The notes under the pieces: generated by a model
Databases searched by the model: none
What the model was told of the DNA's origin: nothing
What the model saw: only the letters and a program-made list of their open reading frames with translations
Position numbers and translations under genes: made by a program
In this document: positions 34,469 to 45,295 of the stretch, piece after piece
Layout of the letters: every line of letters begins with the position of its first letter
How positions within the stretch are numbered: position 1 is the stretch's first letter
Origin: Acanthamoeba sp. SK_2022b
Lineage: Eukaryota > Discosea > Longamoebia > Acanthamoebidae
Reading direction: 5' to 3'
Assembly (NCBI GenBank): GCA_027943245.1
Contig: JANDJZ010000297.1
Location: 1 to 49,420 of the forward strand
Length of the DNA: 49,420 nucleotides

Positions 34469-37100
34469 CTAATTATTCTTTTTAGTGTTGGCCGCGGCTG
34501 CTGGGGCGGAGGAGGCGTCATCGCTGGCGCCCTGCGAAGGGGGAACCTCGTCCTCGCCGCTCTGCCCGAACTCATTGACGCGAGTCTTGTCAACGGGGTA
34601 GATCCAGCGCTGGTACAGGAAGATGAAGAAGATGATATCTGCAAGCAAGAGCTTGAGGTGAGTTGCTCCAACATACGCGGGGCGCTCAGAACACAAGAGG
34701 AGCGAACCATCGCGGAAGCATGCTACTCGGTGGAGAGTGGGCATGCGGATAATGAACGCAAAGAGGTCGTCCACGAAAGTGTTGAGCGCCTTGTACACGA
34801 AGGTCTTCCACGGCATGTGAGCCACGCTCTTCAGCTTGTAATTGATGAACAGCTGAGGTGTCATCATCACGAACCCTGCGGAGAATGCAATCCATCGCGC
34901 CCGTGCGCGTCGCGTCCGCGGTAAGCGGTTAGGCGCTGGCATCGAATAGGCCATTGTCAGAGCAGTCCACACATACCAAACGTGTAGATGCAACCCGTGA
35001 GAGAGTTGAGAACCCACGAATACCAGCTCTTGTGTGTGTCGTAGGCCAGCGAATAGATGGCATAGCCCACAACTAGCACGTACAGCACATACGATAGGTA
35101 CTTAAACGCTACCACATCCTGGGTGATATGAGGGAGGATAGATCAGTGCTCTCGGCGCACTCAAGAGTGATGACGGCGTATGTGTGACAGGCGTACGAGC
35201 TCCTTGGTCCGAGCGGAGTAGGTGGCTCTGTCCTTGAAGCTTATGCTGGGCATACGGCCATTGGGCCACACCACCTTCACCTGCGGTGGTTTGGAGCCAG
35301 CGACACATAAGCGACCGAGATGAGTTTGTGCGATGGCAAAAAATGGAGAAGGAGAGAGGCTAACCTCCACAGCCTTGGTGATCTTCCAGGCCTCAATCAG
35401 GAGGCCGACAGAGGCGGAGATAAGAATAATCCAGCTCGTGTCGTTATCGAACAAGTAGAGCAGAATAATGAGCTGCGTGATGCAGTTCACGAAGATCGTG
35501 CGCACAGAGAGTCCCTCCAGGTTCTTCTTCTCCTTCCAGAACGAAATATCTGCCAAAGGGTGCGGCAAGGTGAGACCCTCATCACACGCACACGGCAGGC
35601 CTCGCCAAGGTGAAGGGCGGAACCGTTTTTGAAGGCGAGGAAGTCGAACACCGAGTGAAGTATGGACACGGCGAATGTGAGCGCCAGGAGCCAGGGGTTG
35701 GTATCCACCAACATCCTCTGGATACGCGGGCCGCCAAGAAAACAAACCAAAAAAAAAAAAAAAAAAAACAGGGGTCAGGTGTCTGCATGGGGACAACGGG
35801 GGAGGGTGAGCGTTGGAGGGCACCTTGATCTCATCGCTCTCGCCCTCCGCGGCACTGCCCCAGCTCTCCTGCATCTTGAAGGAGTGCTGCATCTGGACCA
35901 TCATTTGCCACTTCCACATGGAAAGCGTGTTGTACTCGAGGCGGAGGGGCAGCTCCGGCGTGGTCTCGTTGATGGGGTAGAGGTGCTCGCGGAAGATCCA
36001 GAACTCGTTGATGAACAACGTAGGATGGTAGCTGCCAGCCGCATCGAAGCTCATCACTGGAGTCCACGAGGCATCAGATCATCGCGTTGCATGAGAGATT
36101 GAAAGGAATGGAGATGAGGTGTCATCGTGAGAGCGGGTCACGCACGCTCTTCCATCTGAGGAGGGATGCCGCCTCTCGGGTAGACCGTGAAGTCGTGAAC
36201 CAGGTTGAGAGTCATGTTGGGCTTCCAGAACGAGATGAGCACTTCACTATCCTTGGCTGCTTGCTGTTGTCGGGCAGAGCGCCACCACAGTGATGGCGCC
36301 AAAACAGGGTCAGCGCCGCGAGCGTTGAGACGCGCACCACAGGTCAAGAGAGAAGAGGTGAGGCGAACCAGGGCCAGCATCTCCGGGTCGTCCTCGAGCT
36401 CGCCAGAGATGAGGTTCTTGCGACCCTTGAGCTTGGGCTTGGGAAGATAGGTGTTCAGGCCTGGTACGCAAGACGAGCCACGTGAGGGTAGACACCGTTG
36501 CGTAACAGCAGCAGGTGCGTGTTAGTGTGTATGTGTGTTTGAGAGAGAGAGAGAGAGAGAGGCGTACGATGGCGCTTGTAGAGAAGAGCAGACTTTTTGT
36601 AGTGCTCCGACGAGGGGTCGGGTGAGTGGTCGCCCTTGATGAGGTAGATGTGCGCCCATAAGGTGGCGTTGTTCATCACCGCCTGTGCGCAGCAAGGTGA
36701 GCGGTGGCAACGAGCGGCTGGCAGTGCGGGAGGAGGAACGAACCGGAGAGGCTTTGACAAGCACGTCCTTGACTCGTTCGTTTTCTGGTCGCCAGTCGTA
36801 GAAGAGCTGGTCCTCGGACCAGAGTAAAGAGCCAGGGTCCATGAACTCGTCGGGCGTCATCTCCTCATTTTCTGACTGGAAAACGCGGAGCTGCATGCGC
36901 TCGCCACCGTGCCAGAGAGGGCGATGGGGCGGGAGGGCTTTGCCGGTGCCGGGATCGGTGACTTGTTTGTTGCCACCGAAGAGGTAGCTGAAGATGAAGT
37001 ACATCACCAAAAGCTGAACGATCACTCCTCGCCACGAAAATCCCTGCTGCCCTTGTCCATTGCCTGCAGGCTGTCCCTGTGCAGCTGCTCCGCCTTGCAT
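34469..37100 (-). CDS. CLPTM1: CLPTM1-family transmembrane protein
   Basis: Multi-pass ER/Golgi membrane protein of the CLPTM1 family; in animals members act in trafficking or lipid scrambling. Around nine exons. The N-terminus is Gly/Gln-rich, then one helix (GVIVQLLVMYFIFSYLFGG). The conserved lumenal domain follows: NNATLWAHIYLIKGDHSP, LNTYLPKPKLKGRKNLISGE, ISFWKPNMTLNLVHDFTVYP, HPTLFINEFWIFREHLYPIN and LRLEYNTLSMWKWQMMVQMQ. The multi-helix C-terminal half includes RMLVDTNPWLLALTFAVS, VFDFLAFKNG, DISFWKEKKNLEGLSVRTIF, GCIYTFGFVMMTPQLFINYK followed by LKSVAHMPWK, and FFIFLYQRWIYPVDKTRVNE. The end is Ala/Ser/Asn-rich. An A18 run at 35750-35768 is a T-run on the sense strand inside an intron. 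Confidence 0.95.
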
Positions 37101-37328
37101 TGCTCTTGGATGAGATGAGATGCTGCGAAGCGAATCGAGATGAGCCAGAACGAAACGAGATCGGAAATAAAGAAATTTGTGAGTGCTGACGTGTCACGGA
37201 GCACGCTGGCGGAGTTTGGATCCGGAAAATAAGAAGCCACGAGGTTAGGTGAAGAAGAAGGCAGTGGAGAAAAATTTGCTGGGCTGCATTCGGCCAGAGA
37301 GAAAACATCACACATCCACCACGTAAAG
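37101..37328. promoter_or_regulatory. Short bidirectional promoter, CLPTM1 / UBC12
   Basis: Only 228 bases separate the two divergent start codons, so both promoters must share this space. No TATA box or named site is clear. Confidence 0.5.
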
Positions 37329-38251
37329 ATGCTGAAGCTCAGGAAGATGCAGCAGGAGAAAGAGGCGGCGGCAGCAGCTGCCGCAGCCGCTAAGTCAGAA
37401 GCTGCGCCCGCGGCCGAAGGAACGACAACGACAGGAGAAGCCAGTGGTGCTGGTGCTAGTGGTTCGGCGCCCGGGGGCTATGTGCTCAAGAAGACTAACT
37501 CCAAGGAGCTCCTCGGCGTGAGGAAGTCGAAGTCAAAGGAAAATGTAATGTCCCTTCGATCGAACACCAACCGCAAGAAGGAGAAGACGAAGGCCGTAGA
37601 GCTCCGAGTCCACAAAGGTATGTACTAGGTCACACATTTATTATTATTATTTGCCCCCCCCCCCCTCATAATCGAATTCGTTGTAATCCAGCGTTCTTAT
37701 CGCTATTTTTGCTTGCGCAGATGTTGCTGAGATTGACAACATTCCCGGCTGTGAGGTGGATTTCCCCGATCCCAACAACCTGATGGTGTTCTTCGTCAAC
37801 GTCACGCCAAGTGATGGCCTCTACACGGGTGCTACGTTCAAGTTCCAAGTGACTATTCCTCCCTCCTACCCCTATGACCCTCCTAAGGTGGAGTGCCAGA
37901 CTCTAGTCTACCACCCCAACATTGATTGGGAGGGCCACGTCTGCCTCAACATCCTTCGCGCTGACTGGATGCCCGTCCTCAACCTCGGCTCTGTCCTCTT
38001 CGGCCTTGTTACTCTTTTCCTCGTACGCTCTCTCCCTCCGCCCTCGAGCTGTGCGTTTGCGATCATACGCTGCTACGCCATGCCCACCTGACGTGATGTG
38101 TGGTGCTGGTTAGGAGCCCAACCCGGATGATCCTCTCAACAAGGAAGCGGCGCAGCTGATGATCGACAGGCCAAGCGAGTTCGAGAGCAACGTCAGGCGC
38201 ACTCTGCAGGGCGGTTACTTTATGAACAGGCAGTTCCCCAAGCTCAAGTAA
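37329..38251 (+). CDS. UBE2M: NEDD8-conjugating E2 enzyme UBC12 with long N-terminal insert
   Basis: E2 that carries NEDD8 from its E1 and, with RBX1, transfers it to cullins. Three exons. The start MLKLRKMQQEKEAA matches the UBC12 N-terminal helix that docks on the NEDD8 E1. A low-complexity insert of about 75 residues follows (Ala, Gly/Ser/Thr, then Lys/Arg-rich). The UBC core is complete: KDVAEIDNIPGCEVDFPDPN, SYPYDPPKVECQTLVYHPNI, then DWEGHVCLNILRADWMPVLN with the catalytic Cys in HVCLNIL. The last exon is the UBC12-specific LEPNPDDPLNKEAAQLMI. Introns start at about 37618 and 38024. UBA2 follows 200 bases downstream on the same strand. Confidence 0.95.
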
Positions 38252-38450
38252 GCTTGGCGAAGCACAACAACACATAAACACCCACAGGCAAAGAACGAAC
38301 ACAAGGGCTCTTGCGTTCAGGATTGGCCTGTGTGCGCTTGGGTGGGACACACCAGGCGCCTTTTTGTAATGGTAAAAATGGTTCTTTATTTCTTTTCTTT
38401 TTTTTGCTCGCGAGAAACAAAAGCGTTGGGTGATCATTTTGCCGTAGAAG

Positions 38451-41443
38451 ATGGAGCTGGAGAGGTACCACGACATTGCCACTAGTCTCGGCCCGGATCT
38501 GTTCGCCAAGGTGCAGGCGGCCAAGGTCTTGGTCGTTGGGGCGGGAGGAATCGGATGCGAATTGTTAAAAAATTTGGTCATGATGGGCTTTGTTGACATT
38601 GAGACCGTACTTCCTCCTCCCCCTCTGACCTGACGGCTTAACATTGATTGGAGCGCCTGGGCTAACGGTTTTAGTGTTATACGTGTTCATAGATTGATTT
38701 GGATACGATTGATGTGAGCAACCTCAACCGCCAGTTCCTCTTCCAAAGGCGTCACATCGGCTTGTCCAAAGCAGAGGTGCGCTCCTTTCACTTGCACACT
38801 TGAAGTGGGCTCTGTACAGCCCCTGTACAGACGGTCAAGGACTTGCCGTTAACGCTCACACACGTGCACATACGCAGGTGGCAAGAGAGTCTGCGCTCAA
38901 CTTCAATCCCCACGCAAAGATTGTAGCCCACCACGGCAACATCAAAACGAACGAATACGGTCCTGAATACTTCAAGCAGTTCACCCTCGTGATGAACGCC
39001 TTGGACAACCTCGGTCCGCATCCCCTTCCCTCTGCGCCCTCTCTCGCCTTTCGGGCACACTGCTCATGCTCTTTCTGGACCGCAGATGCACGCCGCCACG
39101 TCAACCGAATGTGCCTCGCGGCGGACGTCCCTCTCATCGAGAGCGGCACGGAGGGTTACCTGGGTCAGGTCACCGTCATTAAAAAGGTTCGGCTCCGCCC
39201 TCGGCCCTGGTTTGGATCGGTGCACCAGCTGCTCACGCACTCGTCGACTACTGCCTGGCCTCGCGTCGCTCGAACAGGAAACGACCGAGTGCTTCGACTG
39301 CGTGCCTCGACCGACGCCCAAGACCTTCGCCGTATGCACCATCCGCAGCAGCCCTTCCAAGCCCATCCATTGCGTCGTTTGGGCGAAACGACTCTTTAGG
39401 TATTCGTCTTCCCCCCCCCCTCCAATTCGCCATCTTCAAGATAGTTCTCCATCGTCTAGCCTAAGCATTGGCGATTACACGCCCGCCTGATCCTCTCCTC
39501 TTTGATTTCCTATTGCGCATCTTCTCACACCTTCTCCTCTTCCTGTACGCCCTTCTCTCTTCGGGTTCTGTCAGCCAAATGTTCGCCAAAGCAGAGGAGG
39601 ACGACGCCGTGACCGACCTCAACGAGGGCGAACTGCTCAAGGGCCCAGAGGGCTCCGAGGAGACTCATGCCGAGGAGTCTGATCTGGCCATGCTGCGGCA
39701 CACGAGGGAACAGCTCAAGGAGCGCCTTCAGACCGTCCAGGAAGCCCACGGCCCTGCCCGCTGGCTGTTCGATAAGGCAATTGTTACCCCCCCCCCCTCA
39801 AATCACTATGCCCATCGCTTCAAGAGCAAGCGCTCACAACGCGCGCACCCCACCGACGAAACACATAGGTGTTTCACGCCGACCTCGAACTGCTCTCGAT
39901 CGTCGATCAGATCAAGCGCAAGCGGCAGCCCAAATCCGGACCCAGCGAAACCAAGCCCCCGCAGCCCATTCACTATGACGAGACTATTAACGCTATCGTA
40001 CCTCCTCCTCCACCTCCTCTCCCTACTCGCCAAGAGATCTCACGCTCTGAAATTCTCCAGGAGACAAGCGGAGAGGGTAGCGGCAGCAGCTTGATCAAGG
40101 ACCAAAGAGTTTGGACGCTCAAGGAGAACGCACAGGTCTTCATCAACAGGTAACCTGGCCTCTTTTTAATCCGCGGTCACGTTGTATTTTATTTTTATTT
40201 ATTTTACCGATGTCGCCTGACTATGATTAATTCTCAGCGCCACGAGCCTGTACGAGAGGATCAAGAAGGTAGAGTCGGTGTCGTTTGATAAGGACGACGT
40301 GGACGCGATGGATTTCGTAACGAGCGCCTCCAATCTCCGATCCCACGCCTTTGGCATCACCAAGCAAAGCCGCTTCGACACCAAAGGTCTGTAGCCGCAT
40401 CTTCCCTCTCTTTATCAACGCGCCGAACGCGACTCCGCAGAGAGCACTTACCCTCTCCCTTGCCCACTCACTTGGCCACACGCACAGCGATGGCGGGCAA
40501 TATCATTCCGGCCATCGCTACCACGAATGCCGTCATCTCCGGTCTCATCGTGATGGAGGCCCTCAAGGTGATCGACGGGCGCGTGGATGACTGCCGTTCG
40601 TCCTACCTGCTGCGACGACCCTCGAGCAAGCGATTCCTTCTGCCGGCCCAGCTTGAGAGGCCCAACCCCAACTGCTACGTGTGCGGCTCGTCGTTCGTGC
40701 AGGTGGCCATCGACACCGAGAAGACGCTCCTCAAACACTTCATTGAGCAGGTCCTCCGTTCCCATTTCGGAATGCTCGAGCCCAGCATCATGATCGGTTT
40801 CGAGTACGTCCCCCCCCTCCTCTGAGCCTTCTGGGCAACAATAGCTGGGCGTTTGAAGGAACTACCGCTCGCATGCTGAAGCTGATGATGGACATGATGT
40901 GTGTTTATCGTCAGCTTAATCTACGAGTCGGGAGAGGACGCCATGGATTTCCACCAGCAGCTCGACAAGACCCTCAAGGATCTGCGGGTCACGCATAACA
41001 CCGTTGTCAAGGTGGAGGACATCCTGCAGGACCTCGAGGTGGAGATCAGCGTCGTCCACAAGTGCGTCGTCGTGTCTCAGAACTCTTCCCGCCTTCCCGC
41101 TGACACGTGTGGCTGTGAATGTTGCAGGACTGACTTCGAGGAGGGCAAGAAGTTCGAAGTCCAGGGTAAGGCTTCGGCCAAGCCCCACCAACAGCAAGAA
41201 GAAGAGGCCACTGCCACACCGCAGCTGCCGCAGCAGGAAAGCGAAGACGACTTAATCGTGCTCTCGAGCGCGCCCGCTGGGACCGCGGTCAACACCAAGC
41301 GCAAGAGGGAGGAAGAAGAGGCGCCTATCCCGGCCAACGATAACACGACGGATCGCGTAAAGTCTGGCACGGAAGAAAGGAGCAAGAAGCGTCGAAGGGA
41401 TGATGACGACGGTGTGGTCGTGGAGGAGGTGGTTCTCTCCTAG
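38451..41443 (+). CDS. UBA2: SUMO-activating enzyme subunit UBA2 (SAE2)
   Basis: Catalytic half of the SUMO E1, working in the nucleus with SAE1. Around twelve exons. ATP site: [19 protein letters not shown] and [20 protein letters not shown]. The substrate loop is NALDN. The catalytic Cys motif reads [20 protein letters not shown]. Structural zinc cysteines occur as CFDC and, later, PNPNCYVCG. The second half has [40 protein letters not shown], and a ubiquitin-fold-like [16 protein letters not shown]. The C-terminal tail is Gln/Glu-rich with DDLIVLSS, a likely SUMO-interacting motif, and a [13 protein letters not shown] basic/acidic end, likely a nuclear signal. One intron (39777-39868) begins with GC instead of GT. 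The order of motifs and length fit the family. Confidence 0.96.
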
Positions 41444-41530
41444 CAGGCAGCAAGAATGCGTGACCTTGGTCGTGCTTGGCCCACGCGTTTTTTTCTTTGC
41501 TTTGCTTCTTATTTCGGCCCAACACCAAAC

Positions 41531-42530
41531 ATGGCAGTGCGGCTACCTCTCCTCTTCTCCGCCCCAGAGGACGAACAGCGCGCCCAGCTGGAGGGCCTGT
41601 CGGAGGCACTCACGTACACGAAAGTCCACTCCTGCCTCCTGGCCGGCCCGGCTCGTTGGTGCCCCCCCCCCCTCTCGCTTTTTTGTTGAGCATTTTTGTT
41701 TGTCGGCTGACGCTCAGCGCTGTTTGCGTGCTTAGCGGCAAGACTTCCCTCCTTTTTCACTACGCGTACAACTACGCCGCTAGGCATCAGGAGGGTGTCT
41801 ACTTCGTTGCACAACGCCACAAGCTGCAAAATCAGCTTCCCTTGCCGCCCTTGCACATTACCCAAGAGGCGGAAGTGCTGAAGCGAATAAAGATCAAGTA
41901 CGGCCGTAGCTCCTCCTTGCTGCAGCAGCCTGGCAGACACTTACCTGGCGTGACGTGAAGGTATGTGGAGGACGACGAGAAGCTGTGCAGGTTTCTTGCA
42001 AGCCTGCATTTGCTACCTCGCTTGCCTCGGTTGCTCATCATCGACGACGTGAGCAGCTTCGTGGGCGATAAGGACCCCAAGCGCATCGCCAGGGTGATGG
42101 CGTTCATCAAGGAGGCCTCCACTTACGCTGCCTCCAAGACGTACGTGCACGTTAACCGTGGTGGCATTGACGGCTCCCTTGTTCACACAATTCAACGTTA
42201 ACGTCGAGCCAGGAGTGACTTCGTGCTGATGACAAGCGACGTTGTCGACCTGGAGTCTAACCCACGAAGCTTGCAGCTGTGCCAGCGCTGGTTCGACATG
42301 ACCTTGCTCGTTCGAGGTGGGTCCGCAGGCCATGGAGTTGTTGAGCGCGTACACGGCTCACGCCCTTTTCCCACGCAGGACCTCGCAATCCCTTGCAGCT
42401 TTCAGTTGAGAGCGTGCACGGGCAAGCTGACCCGAAAGGTGCCCTCATGTACTACGAACTTTCGCCCAGCTACGTCTACTACGTCAACACCGAGCTGGGT
42501 ACAGCAGCGCAACAGCACCAACTTGAATAA
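41531..42530 (+). CDS. SWSAP1-like RAD51-related ATPase
   Basis: Small P-loop protein. Start ATG 41531 (MAVRLPLLFSAPEDEQ). Splicing at GCTCGTTG and the next acceptor creates a Walker A loop GPARCGKTS. Then come LFHYAYNYAARHQEGVYFVA, a signature-like ITQEAEVLKRIKIKYVEDDE, and the Walker B strand RLPRLLIIDDVSSFVGD. Later exons give RSDFVLMTSDVVDL and a last segment ending AALMYYELSPSYV-type strand and TAAQQHQLE. The combination KRIKIKY + LCRFLASLH + LLIIDD fits SWSAP1, the divergent RAD51 paralog that pairs with SWS1 (ZSWIM7) in homologous recombination. The match is from memory and the family is poorly conserved. An AATAAA overlaps the stop region. Confidence 0.65.
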
Positions 42531-42639
42531 ATCTATTAGAAAAAGAACGAAGTCCAAATACAGGAGCGCAAAAAGATTGAGTTTATTATCACTGTACCGC
42601 GCAGCACACCGTGTTCCTCGTTCAAGTACAGACCGCCTT

Positions 42640-43218
42640 TTAGCGACCGTACTTCTGGAACTCCCAGTCACGGTTGTCTGATGGGCAAAAAAAAATCAGA
42701 TGGGAGGGGGGGGGTTCGAATGGAATGGGAGGGTCTTTACCAAGGGGGCACACTTGTCTCGTCTTAAGCCAGCGACTGATGCAGTGGAAGTGGAAAGCGT
42801 GGTTGCACACACCCCAGGCGACTGTGCATTCCTCGCTCGTTGCCGAGGCTTGGTTGGCTTGGCACTCAATGCCTACGCACCGAAGATAAGAATATGATGC
42901 GAGTGCCAGAAAAGGGACAGATGAGAAAGAAAGAACGTACAAAGATCCATGATGTGGTTTCGGCAGATGGCACAGTTATCAACGACGATATCTGTTGTTG
43001 GTGAGCTCCAAGCGCCCAAGACCATCATGATGCAATTGCTGATTATGAAGGGGCAGACGCGTACCCCAGGCCCACAGAGCGACGGCGTTCCATTTCTTTA
43101 CTTCGAACTTCTTGCCGCCAGAAGCTCCCTTCGCGGCTCCCTTGCCCACTGGCTTCTTCTTGGTGTCCTTCGTCGTCTCCTCCACCATCTCATTTCCCGC
43201 ATCCTCTGTGTCCGACAT
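42640..43218 (-). CDS. RBX1: RING-box protein RBX1 (ROC1)
   Basis: RING subunit of cullin-RING ubiquitin ligases; it also directs UBC12 to load NEDD8 on cullins. Four exons. The N-terminus is acidic/Lys-rich ([11 protein letters not shown]), then [14 protein letters not shown], the cullin-binding strand found in all RBX1 proteins. The next short exon gives [16 protein letters not shown], then [44 protein letters not shown] and finally [11 protein letters not shown]. All RING-H2 Cys/His ligands are present. Its stop is 109 bases from that of the convergent SWSAP1-like gene. Confidence 0.97.
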
Positions 43219-43383
43219 GTTATTTTGGTGAAGGTCTCCTGTTCTCTCTCTGGATGGATCTGCTCTGCTTTTGCGCTCCCGAAAGATTAGTTTTTTTGCC
43301 ACCAACGCCCATTTCACAGAACCGCGAGTTGTGAAAACCGACGGGCCTGCCACGTTTTTTCCCTCTTTTTCAAATTGGGTCGT

Positions 43384-44791
43384 TCACTCATCGGCGCGCT
43401 TCTTCTTAGGGGTGTCCACCTTCTCCTCGGTGGTCGTTTCGGTGTTGTCTGTGGCCTCTCCAACGTTGGCCTCGCCGTCGGCGCCCTCCGTCCGTTTTCG
43501 CTTGAGGCCCTTCATCTTCCTGGTCTGCATCTGACCGAGGTCCTGCCTCTCCTTGTGCACATTGATGACCGTGCCGAGGATGCTTTGCGTAACGTTCTTG
43601 ACCTTCTTGTGCTTGAGCTCTCTCGGCTGTCGAAGGGCCTCCTTCATCAAGTCGTGCGCCGCGAAGCGAGTGCGTCTGATCGTCAGATCCATGGACGGTC
43701 CGATCTCCTCCAGCTCCACTCTCGGCAACTGGTGGAGACAGCTGGCGTCAATTCTTGGCGTCCCACCTTTGGCAACCACCGTAACACGCACGGGCAGAGG
43801 GGGGGGCGTGGTTACGTTCGTGCCGGACTTCTTCAGCTTGACGCTGTAGTGGCGGAAGTAGATCTTGCCCTCCACGGCAGTGCAGACAAACACGTGATCC
43901 AAGCCCAGGAGGCTGATTTGGTCAGTCACTTCTCCTCGGTAGAAATGTACGCCCGAAGTTAAGGACAAACGGTAGTTGGACCGAAGCGCATGCGCAAGCA
44001 GCACGCACGTAAGGGAAGAGAGGAAAGTGAAAGCAAAGGCGAACAGCAGCCACAGATGGGGTAAAGGATGGAAAGGATATCAAGCAGCAGATTGGCGAAC
44101 TTCTTGTACTCCTCCTTCTGCTCGAACTCGGGGCCACGGAACACGAAGCATGGCTTGAAGCCCACCGCGTAGGAGAGGTTTCCCTGCATGAGACACCCAA
44201 GAGCATGTCAGCAGAGAGCGCGGCAACTCCTCCGTCTGGACACAAAGGGAACAGGTTGCAGTGCGAAAGGGAGCGCACCGGATACTGTTGGATGGACTTG
44301 AAGCTGGAAACCCCGAGTTCTATGAGGTCGAGCAACTGGTGATCGAAGAAGCGGCCGAGTATAAGGTTGTGGGGCCTCTTCTTCTGGTGTGAGCCGAACG
44401 CCATGAGGCTGCAATCGTTCTTGTTCGAGAAGAACTCGATGGAGCTCTGGTCTTCGAAGGGCCTTGTGTCGTTGCGTCTATGAAATTTGATTCCGTGGGG
44501 CTTCTTCAATGTGTACTGTAGCAACGAATGAGAAGAAAAACGGAAGGCGATTTAATCTTGGGTTTGGCGCAAATTAAATAAAATCTCAACTTGAATTTCC
44601 GGTGCAAACTCTTAAAGAGCCAACTGGCGTACCATGTCAGCAATAACCTGGTTGATGATTTCGCTTGTCTTGGGCCCGCGAAGAAACATCGCCGATTTCA
44701 CATTCTCGTTCACCTTGGGCTCCCTCTTCAGCAGCGCACGTTCGATGCGCTTGTTCTTAGGCCTTCTTCCATTGATAATTCTGGTGGACAT
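43384..44791 (-). CDS. RPF2: Ribosome production factor 2 (Brix domain)
   Basis: Nucleolar factor that with RRS1 recruits 5S rRNP to the pre-60S ribosome. Four or more exons. Start ATG 44791 (MSTRIINGRRPKNKRIER). The Brix domain follows: ENVKSAMFLRGPKTSEIINQ, YTLKKPHGIKFHRRNDTRPF, SLMAFGSHQKKRPHNLILGR, LLDLIELGVSSFKSIQ, VGFKPCFVFRGPEFEQ, then FYRGEVTDQISLLGLDHVFV. The conserved end of the domain reads PRVELEEIGPSMDLTIRRTR. The tail is basic and acidic (KRKRTEGADG, TPKKKRADE), with likely nuclear signals. Confidence 0.95.
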
Positions 44792-45295
44792 TGCTTGGGG
44801 ATGAAGCAAGAGAGATGTGTCTATGGGCCGGAGGAGTGCAGTTGCGATGTGGCCACCGGCGCCCACGCCAGAAGAAAAGGAAGGAAACCGGAACGTCGAC
44901 AACAACTCCATTTCCCGGGTGGGCTGGTCTAGGCTGGTTTGGCGTCGTTCGCCGGTTTTTAGCACCAAAGCTAGAGGGGACGGGAGCGTGAGTTTTCATC
45001 CAGAGCACACCCAGGCCTTCACGCAGCCTCCTCCTCTCCTTCTACTTGGTATTTCTCTTTATTATTGATCTGACACCGCGTGCCTCCTCTCTTGTAAACC
45101 CTCTGCACAAGCTTTCTCTGTCGTTCCTATTTTTTATTTTTATTTTTCTATTTGAAACAACACAGCCATGGAGGTACCAGCACATCCTTGCGCGGTTCAT
45201 CGCGCATTTCAATCGTTATGCTCACTTCCATACTCACTCACCCCAACGACCATGCGCGCTCCTCTCGCCCGTAGAAACATTCGGACAGCCCGCAG
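44792..45295. promoter_or_regulatory. Bidirectional promoter region, RPF2 / TMEM163-like
   Basis: 504 bases between divergent starts. Shows a T-rich stretch (about 45128-45154) ending in ACACAG (about 45162-45167), which could be a 5' UTR intron acceptor of the right-hand gene. No named site is claimed. Confidence 0.45.
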
